The notes below the pieces were generated by a model, which had not been told where the DNA came from, did no database searches, and saw nothing but the letters and a program-made list of their open reading frames with translations. Positions 49,333-63,142 of a stretch of 64,000 nt of DNA are shown one piece after another. Within the stretch, counting starts at the first letter, position 1, and the number at the start of each line of letters is the position of its first letter. Source of the stretch: Neckera pumila (lineage: Eukaryota; Streptophyta; Bryopsida; Hypnales; Neckeraceae); assembly GCA_963969595.1 (NCBI GenBank), contig OZ018410.1:22740913-22804912 (forward strand), in the 5' to 3' direction. The position numbers were made by a program, and so were the translations under genes.

Positions 49333-52300
49333 ATGGCGGCCCATGGTTTCATTTTCATTCAACTTTTGACCTTATTGCTTGTGCACATCGTCTCCCCTTC
49401 CAGTGCCAGTTTCGCCACAGCAGTTGCTCCATCTGGGCTCCATTCCGAATGGTCCATCCAGTTGCTCCATACACAATGGGAGAATCGTCATGCTTTCAGG
49501 CAAATGCCAACTCTGCCATTGACACCAGCTCTCCTTGCGAACTACAGACTGCAATCCCTTTCCTGTGAAGATGACCTCTCCGGAACAGGCTCCCTGGACA
49601 CCGTCTGTTCCTTGTCACAACCCGTCTCCTTCACTGGAGACGACACCCTCCTGATTGGAAATGGCACTCTGGAGATTCAACCCAACGTGCTCATCGGTTG
49701 TGTCACGCCTGGATGCAGCGTCACCATTCTTTTGAATGGAGACTTGAACCTGGGTGCGAATTCCACCGTGAGAAGCAGCTCCCTGTGGGTGGAAGCTGCG
49801 AATGTGAACGTCGGAGACCATGCGAGTCTGAATTGCAATGCTTTTGGAGGCAAGCCGCCTTCTGGGGCGAGTGGGACGCCGTCAGGAGTGGATGGAGCAG
49901 GAGCTGGCCATGGCGGTCGAGGAGCTTCCTGTTTGAAGGATCCAAGTAAAGATCAGCGAGATGTTTGGGGTGGGGACATGTATGGTTGGTCGACTCTGAT
50001 GAAGCCCTGGGACTTTGGTAGCACTGGCGGGACGACTGTCAAGTATAGTGAGCTTGGTGGGAAAGGAGGAGGCCGTGCGAATGTGACGGTGGTGGGGATT
50101 TTGGTCATCAATGGCTCCATTGAAGCGGACGGGGGCACGGTTGGGGGATCTGGGGGTGGAGGATCTGGGGGCAGTCTTTTCGTTCAGGCTTCTCGAATGT
50201 GAGTCAGGTCCAAACTTCGCAAATGGGTCAAGTTTTTGGCTTTTTTGGTGGTTGCAATGTCAATGACGATGTCGCCATTGGTTTTGGAGCCTCTACAGAC
50301 TACTGTATGGGCTACTTTAGACTGCACCAGTCGAAGCAACAAGCTTGAGATAACAAACTTAAAACTTGAACCAATGTCATGTGCAAAGTACTCAAAACTA
50401 GGGGTGACTTTTTCTTTCCTATTTGCACTTGACTTGTTTTGAGGGCCTCTTTAGATTGCACTGGCTGAAGCAGCAAGGTTGAGATGACAGGAAATCCTAC
50501 ACCTTGACTGGCACAAAAATTAATTTTAAGTTGTGTTACCTCATTTTGTTTAATGTCGACTTTACACTGGAAGGAGGAGCATGAGGAGGTGGTGATTACA
50601 TGGCTTCTATGGGGCAGACTAAAAATCAAATTGAGATAACAAGGTTTCAAGTTACCTCTTCTAGGTGGATTAGACGATTGTAGCCATAAATGCGTCATAA
50701 GGGGTCATGAATGCAGTGGATTATTTCCAACTTGTTATCTTACCCTGAAGTGCACACGATAGTTTTCCAAACTTTAAGCTTGTTCCTTCGGTCTGTGCAA
50801 TCTAAAGTAACCCTCAGCCATTTATTCAATGCCGTCTTTCTTTCACATTTACTCCGGTAGAGGTTTTGACAGCAGAAGACCTAGTACATCTTGGATGCAG
50901 AAAAGGGAACGGACAAATCAGTGCAATTGGTGGTTCTGGTCGAGGAGGTGCTTCAGGGGGTCGGATTGCCATCTGCTCTATGAGGATTGACGGTGTGACT
51001 GTCCGCTATCATGGTTAGAACCTTCAGTCAAGACCACTATGCCTATTAGGTCCTCCCATTTTTAAGTAAAGATTTTGAGCTCTTAACCCCCGAAGGACCA
51101 AGGATTCATGGTTGAAAATGACGAATTGATCATATTGTGAAAAATATAATTCAGATGGGGCCAAATTTCGTATTACCAGAATCAGTGAAGAACACGGCAT
51201 GTGTTGGTCAATAATCACATAAATTTGGACAGAGGAAAGCCTCCACATGGACTCCTCGAAACTTTTAAAATGAACATGAGACCCAACTTGGTCCTCGAGG
51301 GGTTAATTTGTGCGCATTGCCTACTTTTTTCGATTGGAGTAGAGAGACGCATCATTGTCTTGTTTTTTGCCTGCAGGTGGTGATAGTTTCGCCTGTCCTC
51401 ATAACAACGGAGCATCAGGCACACGCTACGATATTTTTTCCTCATCTTTGCGTGTCTCAAATGGCAATAAAGGAACTGCGACTGACACGCTGCTGTATGA
51501 GTTTCCCAATCACCCTCTCTGGTCGGAAGTGATTGTGGAGAACAATGCCAGTGTTTTGGTTCCACTGCTCTGGAGCAGAGTGCAGGTACATTATCAACTT
51601 TCTTTGGGTCTTCTACTTTGTTGATTTTCTTCCCTTCTTCTTCCTGCAGTAGTTCTCCTTCGTCTTGCTGCAATGTGGTTGCAAACATTTGTATTCTGGT
51701 TCACTCAGTCAGAGGATGTTTTTGTTTATGGAAGTTGATTATTCTCTGGATTATTCAACCCGGTTTCATAAGAAAGTTGATGATTTGGGAACCTGCTAGT
51801 CAATCTGACGATACAATTGGGTGCCGCTGGAATAGTCGACGCTTCTGTGCTTGCATATGAAAATTCCTGTTGGAGCGGATCTTGAGGCGTCAACCATGTT
51901 TTTCTTAAAACTATTCTGAAATGATCGTTGAAACATGAAATACAGCCGGGTATTCTCTACAAGAGTTGCAATTGGCTATTTACTTCATGGTAGATATTTG
52001 GTGCAGGTTCGTTCTATGATAACATTGCAGTCGGGAGGTCTTCTTAGCTTTGGTCTGGCTATGTATTCAACCTCCGTGTTTGAGTTAGTCGCGGAGGAGG
52101 TGCTTATGAGTGATTCCACTATCAAGGTGTATGGGGCTCTCAAATTGTCTGTAAAGATGCTGCTGATGTGGAATTCGACCATCAAAATCGACGGCACTCC
52201 GGATGATTTCATGTTGGCTACCTCCACTATTGAGACAAGCAACTTAGTAATTTTACGGGTGAGTATGCTGAATCTAATTCGAGTTTTAAATTTAACCTCA

Positions 52301-55300
52301 TTGTATGTGGTTAAACAGAAGTCTATTAATGCTGTTTTTCTGACTGGAAGTCATGTTGTTTGTTCCAGGAAGGATCTGTGATCGAATCCAGTGCGAATTT
52401 GGGAATTCATGGGCAGGGGTTGCTGAAGCTTTCTGGTCCTGGTGACTCTTTAAGAGCGCAACGACTATTTCTTTCGTTGTTCTACACTGTACATGTGAGT
52501 CGCGAGTCAGCTTGAAATTGCTGTGGGAGGAATGACTCAGGGAGCATTTGTTATTTTCATTTCTTTAACTTATGTTTTCTTTGTCTGGTGCGTTTGCAAA
52601 TCGAGTTTTTTGTTAAAGAGATGAGTTTGGTTGCTCAGGTCGCTAAAGGAGCACTGATACAGGCGCCACTTGAAGTAGACTCTCCAATTAAAGAAGGGTT
52701 AGTTTTTGCATGGCTACTTGCACCATCAGATCTGGAATTCAGTAAAGTGTGTCTAAGAGCTTCTCATCCACTCTGATTAGTTTCATAACGTGATTTGTAA
52801 ACATCACTGTGATTGGTTTCATTTGCTTATTGGTAATGTTTAAAACTACGAATGCAGGATCACAAAAGTATATTGTGATAATAACATCTGTCCGGAAGAG
52901 ATTCTTACGCCTTCTGAGGACTGTACACTCAACGTATCATCCCCATTGACGATGCAGGTACTCCACAGCATGACTTTAACCTCCTTTTTCAAGTTCGTTC
53001 TGAGAGCAAATTGACGCTTCACTGAATGTATGCAAGTAGAGATCTTCTGTTTACTGCAATATCGTATGAAGTACTCAGTGACTCTGGGCTTCCCTTCGCA
53101 AATGCATGTTATGAACTGGGCACCAATGAAATAGAATTTCATATTGTGGATATCAGATTGCACTGAGATTTAACTCTGTATTTCTTGAAAGTCTGACTTG
53201 TGTATGCGAAGCCCGAATGGGGCTTGTGATAGGTCATGTGACGTTATAAATACTAAGACCTTGCAGTGCTACGTGTCATGATCTAAAAATGTGAGGCCTT
53301 TAGAACGTGTGGCTCTAAAAGACAGATCTCATTGTACTGAATTTTGGTTATCGAATTGTTCAGTTCTGCCGTGTTGAAGATGTGCACATCAATGGTACCG
53401 TCCTAGGAAGTGCCATTCATGTTCAGCGAGTCAAGACAATCTCAATCAGAGGCCGTCTTTCGGCGTCAGCTTTAGGTATTTCTCTTTAGCAATTGCGTTG
53501 ACATTTTTATTGTTGTGCGTTACATTAGGTTTTAAGGTGCCCAAGGTAAAAACAGAGAGTCCACTTTGGCAGAGCTAACACCGGTTATAGTAACTTTTAA
53601 TACATATTTCTATCGTATTCAGTGTACGGCATGATCTCTTCTTTCAATTGGTATATTTTCTTACTTTGTTACCTTGTCGTGTCCTTAATGATTTATTCCA
53701 ACTTCTATAATGGAAGCGGCCTCTTTTGGCCATGTAATATGGGCATTTAGAACACTTAGGGGCTAAGCTGTGACTCAAAGTTCAAGGATTATTCTACATA
53801 TTTATTCAATCTTTATTTATTTTTCTACATATTTATGCGTGCCGACTTTTTCAAAACTGTGAGTATCTAGATCTTTTAAATTGTTTGAAATAAGAAGAAG
53901 CCTCTACGTGGTTTTGTGAAGGTTTCTATTCACTTATGTTCATCAGTAATTCTTTGTCGTGAGTTTCCTTGCAAACTTTGTGTAGACTCATGTAGTGGAT
54001 GAAACCTGTCAGGTTGCGAGGGAGGCCTCGGCAAAGGAGCATTTGAACCCGTTGGGGTCGGAGGTGGCGCGGGACATGGTGGGCGAGGTGGTCAGGGCTA
54101 TTACAAAGGCAGCTTCTCAGCTGGGGGTGCAGTCTATGGCAACAATTCGCTTCCCTGTGAGTTCGGCAGTGGTAGTGGCAGTGGCAATGCAAGCTCTGGG
54201 GACTACACTGCTGGAGGCGGTATCATAGGTGAGCTTCATGCTGTTCTTATGTTTTCACTATCTTATCCCTTGTTCGTTTTCTAGGTGCGGGATTAACTTC
54301 CTGTATCTTGGACATGCTATTTTCAACCAATTGTATACTCATTTAGCATGCCTTGAATAAGAATTTCAAATACTTGGGTCCAGTTTCTTGAGGTAAGTGG
54401 TTCATACGTTCATACGCGCAAACCTGAGAAGGCATGTTATGTAAGCGCCACCTCGTCCATGTTATTTGGATTAGTATACAGTCGACATTGAACAGACAAG
54501 GTAATAGATAGAATTGATTTTTGCACCAATCAAGGACTAGGATTTCTTATTGCCTCGACCTGTGTTATCTATAGTGGCCTTCAGTGAAGCGAGGGTGTAT
54601 GTTAGAAGGGTTTTACGCTGTACGACTGTCTATTATGACAATGAGCATCTGTAAGAACTTCCATTGCAGTCTATTGATCATTGTATTCTTACGACGTTTG
54701 CCAGTCATGGGTTCCATCGAACACCCTATCTCCAAAGTGGAGATTTTTGGAGTCCTTTCTGCGGATGGCGGGAGTTTCAACAGATCACTTAGCGGAAATG
54801 ATGGAGTTCCAGAGATAGGTGACCCAGGCGGAGGCTCTGGTGGCAGTCTGCTTCTGTTTCTGCAGACTTTGCTAATGGGGAACGAGTCCATACTGTCTAG
54901 TGCAGGAGGCCGCGGGGGTCGAGTGGGTGGTGGTGGTGGTGCTGGTGGTCGACTTCACTTCCATTGGTCCAACATTCCTACAGGGGTGGATTTCGTTCCT
55001 GTTGCTTACGTGAAGGGCCTCTATCACACCAGGTGCCTACCCGTTTCTTGCTTTGAGTTGAATGATTGGGTTCGTTCATAACAGATTCATTGAAGAATTC
55101 CATAATCAAATGAGTCAAATTTGAGTTGTATTATCTATTTGATACAACAGATTTGAGAAGCCTCTAGTAACTAGAGATTTCCACAATTGATTGTGGATGT
55201 GAATTTGCAAAGCTGTACTTTATTTTAGTAGAACGTTTGTCAGTGTGTTTACCTAAACAACTTTTAAAGCTGGATGAACTCATTCTCATTATTGATTGAA

Positions 55301-58300
55301 AAAACTAGTTTGTGGAAGTTCATACTCTTTGCGTATGATTCCATACTCTGTTCAATTGAAAGATAGTGCGAAAGAAGTGAAATATCTCGATGATTGGGGA
55401 TTGTGCATGTTGAAGTCGGTCATGACATCTAAATGTGTGAACAGAGGGGGGAATGCTGGGGATGATAAATCCGAGTTAGGAGAGAATGGTACTATTAGTG
55501 GAGTTGATTGTCCACCTGGCCTCCATGGCATCTTCTGTAAGGTAATCAGCCTCTTCGATTCTCTGGTATCTCTTTTTTCACTTCTTGCAATGACAGCCTG
55601 GAGGGCATCTTGATTATAAGAATCAGGGGTGCTTGGCTTTAGTCGTAGCTGATTTCAATGCTTTAGGAAATGAGAATACATGGATATCCTTCAATTATAT
55701 TTTCAGAAGTCATGTACACTTATTATTAGGCATTTTTTGGTTTTACTACTTGAGAGAGAATCAGCTTTTTTGGACATGGATCATTTGCATCAAAATTTTG
55801 CGTGCATTAATCCTGAAGTAGATTTTGTTGGTGCCAAACCGCTTTGGTTCAGATTCTTTGATAAAGTTCTTTCAGAAAGGAAGGCTGATCTGTATTAGCT
55901 GCTGACTACCGTGAAGGAGTAGTTGAATTTGATGCATGAGAATTTGGTCTTAAGATCAACATCAACCTGTAATTGCTGGCATGATCAGCTTTGGATGTTA
56001 TCATGACAGGAATGCCCAGTTGGAACGTACAAGAATGAGACTGGCTGGGAATCTGATTTATGCAAACCGTGTCCACCCGAGAAACTGCCAAGCCGGGCTA
56101 ATTACACTTATTCTCGTGGTAATTACCATCTCTCTTTTCTGGGTTTGAGTATAAAAGTGCGATTACTGTGGGCTACACTGGAGCTTACGTTATTTTTTAC
56201 TTCGGCTATAGCTTTCTCGTAATGGATGTTCAATATATTAAGGAAAACTTTATAGGAGATTTTTTATTTGAATCCAAACAATAAAAATTAGAGACAAAAA
56301 TTTGGAATAAGGTATGTGGGAAAGTTTTCAAGAACAACAAATACTATTTCGTTTAAGCGAAGTGAATTATGAATGATACTTTTCATACAAACTTACAGCC
56401 AAATGTTTTTAAAGCTTTATTTGAGTAGTAATTTCGCATTTTGGTGTAGCCAAACGATTTCTATTTTTTCTTGTTTGCTGTATTGCACTTAAATAGCTAC
56501 TTGGAGTTGACCTGATCTGCCTTGTGCCTATCACAGGAGGCGTCACAGAAGCAGCGTGCCCTTACCAGTGTATTTCAGACAAGTATCATATGCCAAATTG
56601 TTACACTATGGTGGAGGACCTAATTTATACGCTCGGTGGTCCTTGGTTGTTCACACTTTTGCTCTCGGTTGTCATGGTTGTGTTGGCTATAGTGCTGAGT
56701 GTTGCGCGGATGAAGTTGGTAGGCAATGACGACTTCTCTGGACCTGCTCCTACACCAAATGGGGCTCTCATCGATCATTCATTCCCATTCTTGGAATCTT
56801 TAAATGAGGTAAGACCAATCTTTAGTATCATTTATTGCTTGATCACAACCTTTTATTGTCTCTCCCGCAAGGGAAGGACTAAGCAATGTTCTGAAAATGT
56901 AGAAAGTTATGGTGTTCTACGAGAATAAGAAATGTTGTAAGAGCAATAGTAGCATGTTGGGGGCCAGCAATCCCCCAAGAACGTATATTTATATGTTTAG
57001 TATAATTGTAACATGGGGTTGCAGGAGTAGTGGCATTTTAAAATTTTCAAACATGATTTTTCAATTTTTGAACAAGTGAAGATTATCATGAGGTTGTACT
57101 GAGGATTATATGAAATACGCGTATGAAAATTATACATTTCTGTTTGGGGTAGTCACATTTTAGTAGCCTATATTTTAAATCAAACTGTTGCCTGGAGGCT
57201 TATCCTGTGCTGAGGCTTATTTTGAGTTCTTTGATACAGGTGCTCGAGACCACACGAGTAGAGGAGTCTCAAAGCCACATACATCGCATGTACTTTATGG
57301 GCAATAATACCTTTGGCGAGCCATGGCATCTTCCTCATTCCCCTCCCGATCAGATCATGGATCTTGTGTAAGCAGCAATTTCCTATGGCTTCTACTCACA
57401 GTTATTACTTGGGATTTGACTGAGTTGTGGTGTCAAAATGGTCAAAAGAATCTTCTCAAACGTGTTTCTTTGATTTGCAGCTATGAAGACGCTTTTAATA
57501 GATTTGCTGAGGAAATCAACTGTCTAGCAGCTTATCAATGGTGGGAAGGTTCAGTGCACAGCATATTGTCAGTATTGGCATACCCTTGCGCCTGGTCATG
57601 GCAGCAATGGCGCGCACGGAAGAAAATTCAGCGACTGCGGGAGTATGTGCGGTCAGAATACGACCATGCATGCTTGAGATCTTGCCGGTCACGAGCTCTG
57701 TATGAAGGTCTCAAGGTGATTTACTCTGAAGATAACCAAGTTGACATTTTCCCTTATTTCTGGACGAGATGAACCCAACCTTGTTCCTTAGTTTTGTCCT
57801 TAAGGAAAACAACTTTGTATGATTGGTTGTGTTTGTTCTTGTTGGTAAAATTTCTATGTGCAAGTTGACATTAAAGTCTGACTTGTGCAGGTGGCAGCAA
57901 CACCTGACTTGATGTTGGCATACATTGATGTGTTTCTGGGAGGAGATGAGAAGCGACCCGATCTTCCTCCTAAGCTGATGCAAAGATTGCCAATGACCAT
58001 TATTTTCGGGGGCGAAGGCAGCTATATGGCTCCGTATAACCTTCACAGCGACAACCTATTAACCAGCTTAATTGGACAGGTTCGCTAATGCATACACCAT
58101 TGATTTCAGTTATGGTTGAGGGATTTCAATTTCAACGGTTAGGCACTTTCACGAGTTTAATAAGACCATCCACCATTTTCTGGTTTCCCAAGAAGTCAAA
58201 AAACGGACAGAAGTACAGCGAGTGAGACTGGTTTGGAGTTTTTGAGTGATTTTACGGTGGATTCCCCGTGAGCATGATTTCCAGCTGCTGCATGTGTTTA

Positions 58301-60781
58301 CTATAATTAGAAACACAAAAAATTCTGTGAGTCTTGTCCGCATTTCAAGAGGATTCCAACGCACTACAATTTGTGTTATTTGGATATTGCTTATAGCTTC
58401 CCCAGAAGCATGGGTAGTTTTTGGCTCTGAAGCTGCTGTATTCAACTGCAGGCCTATTTTAGCCTACCCAAGCTTTGGGGACTGCCCTTGGGGAATTGAC
58501 TTATGTCAAGGCAGAAGTGATTATGTGTAATCTGCAGAATGGGATATTAGGGTTTTTTTTAGTAACTCTTTTATATCTGATGTGACATTCATGTCAGCTT
58601 TGGACGAGGTGTCCAGGTTGATCGTTCTCTTTTTCCGGACTGTAATGTGGAATATTTTATGATTGCAGGCTGTTCCTTCAACTATGTGGTACAGAATGGT
58701 GGCTGGTTTAAATGCGCAATTACGAACTGTTCGCAGAGGGTCCCTTCGCAGCGGCTTGCTGCCTGTGTTGAACTGGCTAAATGCCGTTGGCAACTCACGG
58801 CTATCCACTTTGGGTGTGCGAGTGGATATGGCCTGGTACCAAGCTACCACTACAGGCTACTACCAGCTTGGCCTAGTTGTGAATCCTGCTGACGAGGTAT
58901 CTCAGCCAATGCAGTTTCCAGATGAGCCAAGTCCGGGTGGTTCTCCAAGGAGGTACTTTGCTTAAGCTTAGCAATTATCTGTTTGGTGATAATTGGAGGA
59001 CTATTTAACGAAGTCGATAGAAGCTTTTCAGAGTTATGTCATGTTAGTGTATTATTAACTGCTGGAAAGGTCATTCATTACCTGACGGGATGGAAAAATG
59101 CTATTTCTTAAAGTTTGCGATCTTACATCAGGATTTTGCTAACATTATCAACTTATTACAGTATAAGCTACATGCCATCCGATGAAGATGGTAGGTTCAA
59201 TGCGCCGCAGCAATGGCAATTTAGCCAAGGCTATTCGCAATATGGAGTATCTAGGCGACGAATCGGTGGTGCAGTTTTAGATACAAGTAACCTACGATCT
59301 CTGGAAGAGAGACGTGATTTTTGCTTTCCAGTATCGCTTCTCCTCAGGAATGCGAGACCTGTTGGTCATCATGTGAGTGATTTCGATTTATTTTCTTATC
59401 CACTGCTTAACCCACTGTTTCTACTGTATAGTGCATTTCTATGATGCTAAGTTGCTTGCTACTCTTGTTGAAGACTTGTGGAAATAATATCTCTGCTCAT
59501 CTTTCTCTTCTCCCAGAGTGCAAAATCTATGTCAAAATTTGCCTTATCCAGTGATCATTTTGACACGGTAAGTGCCAATTTCTGTGGTGAAGATTGGGAT
59601 AGGGATTTGATGTGTTGTCCTGTCTGCAGGCTTCTGTGGGGCTGGTGATCTCTCTGCTGCTGTTGGTGGATTTGAGCTTGACACTACTCATGTTACTCCA
59701 ATTCTACTCAATATCTTTGGCAGCAATGCTGGGAATTCTGATGGTGCTTCCGTTTGCATCAGTAATTCCCAGTGCGGCTGGCCTGAACGCTCTCTTTAGC
59801 CACGGGCCCCGAAGATCCGCTGCTCTTGCACGAATTTATGCTCTGTGGAACATCACCTCGTTTGCTAATCTTGTAAGTTATCCATATTTCTCAGTATTCC
59901 TTACAAATGACCACTTAAGGGCCTGTAGGATCAAGTGCAAATCCAATTTCCAAACTGTAATTACTGAAATTATTTTTCCTGCATTTTCTGCTCGTAACCT
60001 CAAGACTTCTTGTCATGGCGCTGAAATTCTCCTCTAAACTTTCAAGTTGGCCTGAAATCTCTACCGTATATACTAGGATCATTAAATCCTGAAATCTTTG
60101 CTGAGCTTACATTAGTGTTGCAATTTTCTATTGCAGAGTACAGCATTTATATATGGTTATATTCATTATGTTATCAAGCTTGGTGCTCCAACTTCTGATC
60201 TCCAAGGCTTCACCTCGTAAGATCCTTCGGAACCCTTCAAATCTGCACTTCAATGTCCTGTTTCCACTCAACTCTTAAGTGCCCCAAGCCTCTGCTTCCA
60301 TATCTTTAGAATTTGAAATAAATGATTATGGAATCTTCAAGGAAGGTAACCATAAATAGGAATGAAGAAAAGAATCATACCCTACATTTTTGAATAATAA
60401 CAATATGTTTTGAAAGTTACTCTAGTCAACCATTACCTTTCTAAGTGGACTTCCTTTCTTAAGCTTAGGGTTTATAGAAGCTGAGTACTTCTGGATTAGG
60501 AGCCAGTTTGATGGGCACATTGCCCAGGTGCATGGAATGCATTATTTGTCATTTCAATTGATTATGATATCAATGAAACCGGGTGTGCAATTAACCAATT
60601 TCTATTGGTATTACGCAGGGAAGAAGAAAACTGGTGTCTGTTTCCTGCATTGCTGGTTCTTGTTAAAGCTGTGCAAGCGAGAATGATTGATCTTCATATT
60701 GCCAATCTCGAAATTCAAGACCGCACGCTATATTCAGAGGATGCCAACAGATTCTGGGAGTCTTCAACCCAACCCTTTTAG
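49333..60781 (+). CDS. Large glycine-rich, Cys-rich multi-pass membrane protein (At5g47020/At5g11700/At4g32920 family)
   Basis: Twenty-two exons, all phases consistent: 49333-50198, 50901-51013, 51377-51585, 52007-52258, 52369-52494, 52639-52697, 52858-52957, 53364-53475, 54013-54228, 54705-55032, 55445-55541, 56010-56118, 56537-56808, 57240-57367, 57481-57715, 57891-58079, 58669-58952, 59162-59372, 59517-59567, 59630-59872, 60137-60216, 60619-60781. Total 1480 residues (1463 without the 51-bp exon 19); relatives are about 1420-1480. Order: signal peptide (residues 1-26), SCEDDL block, Gly-rich segments (GGSGGGGSGGS near 280; GGGGGAGGR near 765), Cys-rich GLHGIFCKECPVGTYKN region resembling the GCC2/GCC3 ephrin-receptor-like domain (about 815-850), a membrane helix (about 897-921), a long cytosolic part (AYQWWEG, SEYDHACLRSCRSRALYEGL), and a C-terminal helix cluster (about 1322-1365). 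Family function is unknown. Homologues are usually labelled glycine-rich or ephrin-receptor-like. Two introns carry transposons. Confidence 0.93.
50309..50813. mobile_element. TIR element in intron 1 of the glycine-rich gene (505 bp)
   Basis: GGGCTACTTTAGACTGCACC at the left pairs with the right end, which reads GGGTTACTTTAGATTGCACA on the other strand; the repeats extend about 40 bp to a shared CAACAAGCTT. A third related stretch (GGGCCTCTTTAGATTGCACT, 50443) lies inside, so a second copy may be nested or partly duplicated. No coding capacity. Confidence 0.75.
51083..51306. mobile_element. TTAA-ended TIR element, copy 7 (224 bp), in intron 2 of the glycine-rich gene
   Basis: Ends TTAACCCCCGAAGGACCAAG and, on the other strand, TTAACCCCTCGAGGACCAAG. 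Of the seven copies, it shows the consensus end TTAACCCCTAAAGGACCAAG clearly. It occupies most of intron 2 (51014-51376) without touching the splice sites. Confidence 0.82.
59517..59567 (+). other. 51-bp phase-0 exon of the glycine-rich gene, possible cassette exon
   Basis: Flanked by TCCCAG and GTAAGT, it encodes 17 residues (SAKSMSKFALSSDHFDT) between VGHH and ASVGLVIS. In the Arabidopsis relatives as I recall them, VGHQ runs almost directly into the following hydrophobic segment, so this exon would be an insertion just before a membrane helix. Including or skipping it keeps the frame. Confidence 0.65.
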
Positions 60782-62119
60782 TTTTTGTGATATCACATTC
60801 TTCAGTTGATATTCAAGTTGAAGTGAACAAAATATTACGGAGCTACAAATCTTTTTGCCAAGGTTACGTATGGTTTAGAGATGCAGAGACCCATTATTTT
60901 TTTGTGCCGAGTATCTTGAAGGTCTTGCGGTTGCGATGGACTGCTTAGACGTTGCTTAGGAAAAGTTTTGGTAGACTTAGGAGGTATATATATTGTAGTA
61001 TGAAGGTACACACAGGTGCTGTTGAGTCGGAGATGCACCGACTCTTATTCTATTCTACAGGTTTCGGCCGTTTCGCTTTATATTTGTAGCGCGGTTTTCA
61101 GGGGGTGCATTTTATAGTATTTTGGTTTCTTACATGTGATTAATGTTATTTAGTCAGGTTATATTGATTGGAAAGGGTGCATTTAAGAACTGGCCCTCGC
61201 TAGAAGTCATGTAGCATTTTATTGTACTGTACAGTACAGATGTCATTAGCATAAATTGATTCTTTGAGAATGTGATCTGAAAAGCGACCTCATTTGGTTT
61301 TTGTGCGTTTCCTGGTAGCGTCTTTTCTCAACCAAGGTATGAACACCGATTCCTTTGACTTTGAGTGCTTTGATGGCTGTGGACGTGCAATTGAATGAAT
61401 GTGTTAGTTTTATGTCAAATGAAAGAAAATCATAAATTTAAAGGAATTTATGATCTACATGAATTTTTGAGTTTGTGAGAATTCAAATCTCATAGGGTTG
61501 GGTTCCGATGGGTTTCTTTCCTGGTTTTAGTTTACAAGGATTGTTAAACAAGGACAATGAAACCAATAAAGGCCCAAATCAACAATGTTATAGATAAAAC
61601 TACACTAAATATTTCGTGTATTGTGTACGATTGAGGGGATTTGTTAACTTCCAAGAGTGCAAATTTGTTTGATATGTGATCATCTCAATGAGAAAAATGT
61701 CTAGGGTGAGTCTTCACATAAACTATCATTTACTCCGTAATTCTCTAAGCTAACCTCATTGAAAAGCATTTGAATAATTTGAATTGCCCTTTGGCATTTG
61801 GAGGTCATTCCCCCCTTTGTTTTGCCTTTGAAAAGCATTTGAATAAGTTCTCTATCATGATTGGCATACCATAGAAAAATTCACCATTCAAAAAAAGTAT
61901 TTATGTTTTCATCTTTAAATTTTACACCTTTTTCCATCAATAAATACTAAAGTTTTGGGTGAATTTCCAATGGAAATTACTACAAAATTGATATGAAAAG
62001 AGACTTATAAACATTTTTAGAAATGTGACCTTGCAAATATCATTGGTGTATATTCATTTTTCATCCAAAAGTAGGAACAAGACATTTTATATGGGTAGGT
62101 TTTAGATTCACTTACTATA

Positions 62120-62169
62120 CATTGGGAACCAACTTGAGTCTTCAAGTAAGCTCAAGTTGGCTCCCAATG
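62120..62169. repeat. 50-bp hairpin
   Basis: CATTGGGAACCAACTTGAG pairs with its complement (62151-62169) with one mismatch around a 12-bp loop. Confidence 0.85.
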
Positions 62170-62842
62170 TAGATAATGCATCCTCTACAAATTGCTACAA
62201 ATCTTTCACAAAATTAGTAGATTCATTGAATAACTATAAAATATCAAGAACTACTCAATAGTTCTTATTTCTATATTTCTTTTGGGGAGGAAAAATTAGT
62301 ACTAAATTGCATATTGATTAATCCCTTGACTAAACCCCTTTGCTAAAAAATTGAATAGAAATGGCAATTTTACTACAACTTCATTATATATGGCTTTTAT
62401 ACACATTAGCACCAAAACAGTCTCTCATTGGTTGAAATCTCTCCAATAATCCTAAATCGACAAGACCTACTACTAAGGTACTTTGCCAAAAATGATCAAT
62501 AGTTGCATTCTTCACTTCATCCACATGCCAATTTTAGGCCTCAACATCCTTACATTATTGGTCATTACACTAGTTCAGTGTGTATATAAGATCTTATTAG
62601 AAATGCTATATTCACTGGATCTTGTTAACCTTGAAAAGTCTAAAAGGATATTTATTAATGTCCTCTAGATGATTTTATGAAGGTCTTTAGGTTGGAAAAA
62701 CTATTTTTTCGTCCAAGTTTTTTTAGACAAGTTTCTTGAACTTATTTTCAAAGAATAGAGTTGAAATTTCACTCCTTGTGGGTTTTTTTCATCTTCCACA
62801 AAAAAATATGGCAAATTCACAAATCACCACATTACAATAAAT

Positions 62843-63142
62843 GGCCAATTTCATTCAAATGGCGGTATTCCTGGTGCCATATTTTCCTTGTGCCATATTC
62901 CTTGTGCCATTTTTTCAAACTGCCCACTCTAAACATTTAGAACTAATATAGATTTCAAACATCTAAGACTGTAGTCAATTTCAAACATCTAGGAGATTTA
63001 TAGATTTTAGACCAGACATTCTAAAAAATCTAGGACTAGTTTAGATTTTAGAATGTAGGAAAAATGTAGATTTTAGAACGGATGGTTTGAACTGAAATAC
63101 ATGCCATTATAACGGAATAATGCCATTTTAATGAAATTGGCC
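62843..63142. mobile_element. Family B TIR element, full copy (300 bp)
   Basis: GGCCAATTTCATTCAAATGG at the left pairs with the right end, which reads GGCCAATTTCATTAAAATGG on the other strand; the repeats extend to GGAAT. The centre contains short repeats of TTGTGCCATATT and of TTTTAGA-AT. This copy defines the ends used to recognise the ones at 21730 and 30757. Confidence 0.85.
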
